Assembly (NCBI GenBank): GCA_021372495.1
Contig: JAJFUF010000045.1
Location: 62,001 to 126,000 of the forward strand
DNA: 64,000 nt
Source of the DNA: Lysobacteraceae bacterium
GTDB taxonomy: Bacteria > Pseudomonadota > Gammaproteobacteria > Xanthomonadales > Rhodanobacteraceae
Reading direction: 5' to 3'
Both the position numbers and the translations under genes were made by a program. Position 1 is the first letter of the stretch; every line of letters starts with the position of its first letter. Below are positions 61,781 to 64,000 of this stretch, one piece after another. The notes below the pieces were generated by a model that made no database searches, had not been told where the DNA came from, and saw nothing but the letters and a program-made list of their open reading frames with translations.

Positions 61781-64000
61781 TCAGGCCGCGGCCGCGCGGG
61801 CCGCGCGTCGCGCCTGGCGGCGCTCGCGCCGGCGCGCGGCGAAGCGCGCGAATGCCAGGTAGATCGCCGGCGTGCTGAGCAGGGTCAGGCTCTGCGACAC
61901 CAGCAGTCCGCCGGCCATGGCCACGCCCAGCGGCTGGCGCATCTCGGCGCCAACGCCGAAGCCGATCGCCAGCGGCAGCGCGCTGAGGAAGGTCACCATC
62001 GAGGTCATCATGATCGGGCGGAAGCGCACCAGGCAGGCTTCGCGGATCGCCGCCTCCGGCGCCAGGCCGCGTTCGCGTTCGGCGGTCAGCGCGAAGTCCA
62101 CCACCATGATCGCGTTCTTCTTGACGATGCCGATCAGCAGCACGATCGCGATCACCGAGACCAGCGACAGCTCGGTGCCGGTCAACTGCAGCGCCAGCAG
62201 CGCGCCGACGCCGGCCGAGGGCAACGTCGACAGGATCGTGACCGGGTGGATCAGGTTCTCGTAGAGCATGCCGAGCACGATGTACACGGTCAGGATCGCG
62301 GCCAGGATCAGCCACGGGCCGCCGCCCTGGGACTGCCGGAAGCGGCGGAAGTCGCCGCCGAATTCGCCGCGGATGCTGCCGGGCATGCGCAGGCCCTGCA
62401 TGGTGCGTTCGATCAGCGGCGCGGCGGCACCCATCGCCACGCCTGGGGCGAGGTTGAAGTAGACGTTGGCGACCGGGAACTGGCCCTCGTGGTCCACTTC
62501 CAGCGGCGCCACCGCCGGCTGCATGCGCGTGACCGCCGCCAGCGGCACCATGTTGCCGCGGTTGGAGCGCACGTACAGGCGCAGCAGCGCGTCCGGCGTC
62601 TGCGCCAGGCCGGGCAGCGCGTTCAGCACCACCTTGTACTGGTTGAGGTCGGAGTAGATGGTGGAGATCTGGCGCTGGCCGAAGGCGTCGTACAGGGCGT
62701 TGTCGATCGAGGCGATCGACACGCCGAGGCGCGCCGCGGCGGCGCGGTCGATCACCAGGTTCTGCCGCATGCCGGCGCTGTCGTAGTCGGTGCTGACGTC
62801 CTTGAACTGCGGCAGCGCGCGCAGCGCGGCGGCGAGCCGCGGCGCCCAGGCGTGCAGGGCGTCGAGATCGTCGCCCTTCAGCGCGTACTGGTACTGCGCC
62901 TTGTCCGAACTGCCGCCGCCGCCACCGCCGCCGATGTCCTGCACCGGGTTGAGCGACATGCGGATGCCGGGCACGTTGGCGGTGGCCGCGCGCAGCCGCG
63001 CCAGCACCGCGCCGGCGCGCTCGCTGCGGCCGTCGCCGAACGGCTTCAGGGTGACGAACAGCGAGCCGGTGTTGGCGCCGCCCCAGCGGCCGCCGCTGAG
63101 GAACGAGCCGACGCTCGCCACCGCCGGGTCGCGCTGCACGATCGCGGCGATCTGCTGCTGGCGTGCGGCCATCACCGCGTAGGAAACGTCGGCGCCGCTT
63201 TCGGTGTGGCCGCGCAGCATGCCGGTGTCCTGCTCGGGGAAGAACCCCTTCGGCACGACGACGAACAGCGCGATGGTGAGCGCGACCAGCAGCAGCGGCT
63301 GCAGCGCCATCAGCCGGCGATGGCGCAGCGACCAGTCGAGCAGGCGCGCATAACCGGCGTGCATGCGCGCGTGCAAGGCGTCGATGCGGCGGCCGAGCGG
63401 CGACACCGGCGCGGTGTCGCGCGGGCGCAGGAAGCGCGCGCACAGCGACGGCGTCACCGTCAGCGAGACTATCGCGGAGATCGCCACCGCCGCGGCCAGG
63501 GTCACCGAGAATTCGCGGAACAGCAGGCCGAGCAGGCCGGGCGCGAAGATCATCGGGATGAATACCGCGATCAGCGACACCGTGATCGAGACCACGGTGA
63601 AGCCGATCTCGCGGGCGCCCTGCAGCGCCGCCTGCAGCGGCGCCAGGCCCGCGTCGAGGTGGCGCACGATGTTCTCGATCACCACGATCGCGTCGTCGAC
63701 CACGAAGCCGACGGCGATCACCAGCGCCATCAGCGAGAGGTTGTCCAGCGTGTAGCCGAACGCGTACATCGCCGCGAACGCGCCGGCCAGCGACAGCGGC
63801 ACGGCGAGGCCGGCGATCAGCGTCGGCGTCAGCCGGCGCAGGAACAGCAGCATGGTGAAGATCACCAGGCCGAGGCTGATCAGCAGGGTGACCTGCACCT
63901 CGTCGACCGACGCCTCGATGGTGCCGGTGCGGTCGAAGAACGGGGTCAGCTCGACGCCCGCCGGCAGCCATCCGCGCATCAGCGGAAGCTGCGCCTGGAT
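61781..64000 (-). CDS. RND family efflux pump inner-membrane transporter, N-terminus beyond the window
   Basis: The 739 visible residues are the C-terminal three quarters of a hydrophobe/amphiphile RND pump (MdtB/MdtC/MuxB type). VLRGWLPAG-type porter sequence precedes TM2; VGFVVDDAIVVIENIVRH holds the paired Asp of TM4 needed for proton flow; GHTESGADVSYAVMAARQQQ and FVTLKPFGDGRSERAGAVL belong to the porter domain. The C-terminus has the second membrane half and ends in RRAARAAAA. The membrane-fusion partner would be upstream on this strand, outside the window. About 170 bases of GC-rich sequence with no gene separate it from regB. Confidence 0.93.
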   Translation of the reverse strand: MQAQLPLMRGWLPAGVELTPFFDRTGTIEASVDEVQVTLLISLGLVIFTMLLFLRRLTPTLIAGLAVPLSLAGAFAAMYAFGYTLDNLSLMALVIAVGFVVDDAIVVIENIVRHLDAGLAPLQAALQGAREIGFTVVSITVSLIAVFIPMIFAPGLLGLLFREFSVTLAAAVAISAIVSLTVTPSLCARFLRPRDTAPVSPLGRRIDALHARMHAGYARLLDWSLRHRRLMALQPLLLVALTIALFVVVPKGFFPEQDTGMLRGHTESGADVSYAVMAARQQQIAAIVQRDPAVASVGSFLSGGRWGGANTGSLFVTLKPFGDGRSERAGAVLARLRAATANVPGIRMSLNPVQDIGGGGGGGSSDKAQYQYALKGDDLDALHAWAPRLAAALRALPQFKDVSTDYDSAGMRQNLVIDRAAAARLGVSIASIDNALYDAFGQRQISTIYSDLNQYKVVLNALPGLAQTPDALLRLYVRSNRGNMVPLAAVTRMQPAVAPLEVDHEGQFPVANVYFNLAPGVAMGAAAPLIERTMQGLRMPGSIRGEFGGDFRRFRQSQGGGPWLILAAILTVYIVLGMLYENLIHPVTILSTLPSAGVGALLALQLTGTELSLVSVIAIVLLIGIVKKNAIMVVDFALTAERERGLAPEAAIREACLVRFRPIMMTSMVTFLSALPLAIGFGVGAEMRQPLGVAMAGGLLVSQSLTLLSTPAIYLAFARFAARRRERRQARRAARAAAA

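Noticed and set aside
1..64000. tRNA, rRNA, riboswitch, prophage, integrative element or defence system
   Set aside because: No cloverleaf-like sequence, rRNA segment, integrase, transposase, toxin-antitoxin or restriction gene was recognised; all large genes are core functions with uniform GC content.

Overview
The window looks like a core chromosomal segment of a high-GC gammaproteobacterium, most likely of the order Xanthomonadales (Lysobacteraceae/Rhodanobacteraceae). The basis is very high GC with strong G/C third-position bias, gammaproteobacterial synteny (holD-like/rimI, fabA-fabB, yggS-proC-yggT-DUF4426, gshB-tonB-yqgE-ruvX-pyrB, the pilG-to-chpC block, tesA opposite an ybbA-type ABC transporter) and intergenic GTAG-headed REP elements of the kind described in Stenotrophomonas and relatives. 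No rRNA, tRNA, integrase, transposase, prophage or CRISPR array was seen. Both ends cut genes: an SPFH protein at the left and an RND pump at the right.

Layout. 1-3.0 kb: SPFH protein and NfeD, a ThrE-type exporter, an H-NS protein. 3.4-7.6 kb (minus): fabB and fabA, proS, a DUF4124 protein. 7.7-9.5 kb (plus): pssA, a probable holD and rimI. 9.5-15.6 kb (minus): valS, a WGR protein with hemE, aroK-aroB. 15.7-20.3 kb: an SDR protein, a dodecin gene with an in-frame stop next to an orphan OmpR-type regulator, a glycerate-kinase-like protein, pdxH, yjbQ and a BtuF-like protein. 20.3-23.0 kb (minus): yggS-proC-yggT-DUF4426. 23.1-25.4 kb: the twitching ATPases pilT and pilU. 25.5-31.3 kb (minus): a large lipoprotein, then gshB-tonB and yqgE-ruvX-pyrB. 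31.5-44.3 kb (plus): the complete type IV pilus chemosensory operon pilG-pilH-pilI-pilJ-pilK-chpA-chpB-chpC. 44.4-47.6 kb: rsmE, a glutathione S-transferase, bioA. 47.7-51.7 kb (plus): a GspN-like protein, then an inositol-monophosphatase-family protein, nudE, cysQ and mazG. 51.7-57.7 kb: two small exported proteins, a DUF486 membrane protein, an ABC ATPase/permease pair and the divergent tesA. 57.8-64 kb: an exported isoaspartyl peptidase, an unusual DapB-like reductase, a RegA/RegB redox two-component pair and an RND pump.

How it fits together. The functional centre is twitching motility: PilT/PilU drive pilus retraction, and the Pil-Chp system (receptor PilJ, coupling proteins PilI and ChpC, kinase ChpA, regulators PilG and PilH, adaptation enzymes PilK and ChpB) controls it. 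Most of the rest is housekeeping metabolism (fatty acids, phospholipid, haem, shikimate, pyrimidine, biotin, PLP, glutathione, aminoacyl-tRNA synthesis) in short, tightly overlapping operons.

Most interesting points: (1) three intergenic elements with heptamer tandem arrays in inverted arms, two sharing the same nine-base inner junction; (2) a dodecin gene interrupted by TGA exactly where its family has Trp, with the frame staying open into the next gene; (3) a probable unannotated DNA polymerase III psi subunit; (4) a thrice-repeated short motif in the ChpB linker; (5) four genes whose TACAAT-like box lies six bases before the ATG, suggesting leaderless mRNAs; (6) a DapB-like protein lacking the catalytic histidines; (7) REP elements whose GTAG head supplies the stop codon of valS and bioA. 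I did not find a clearly new multi-gene system; this is largely an ordinary core region.
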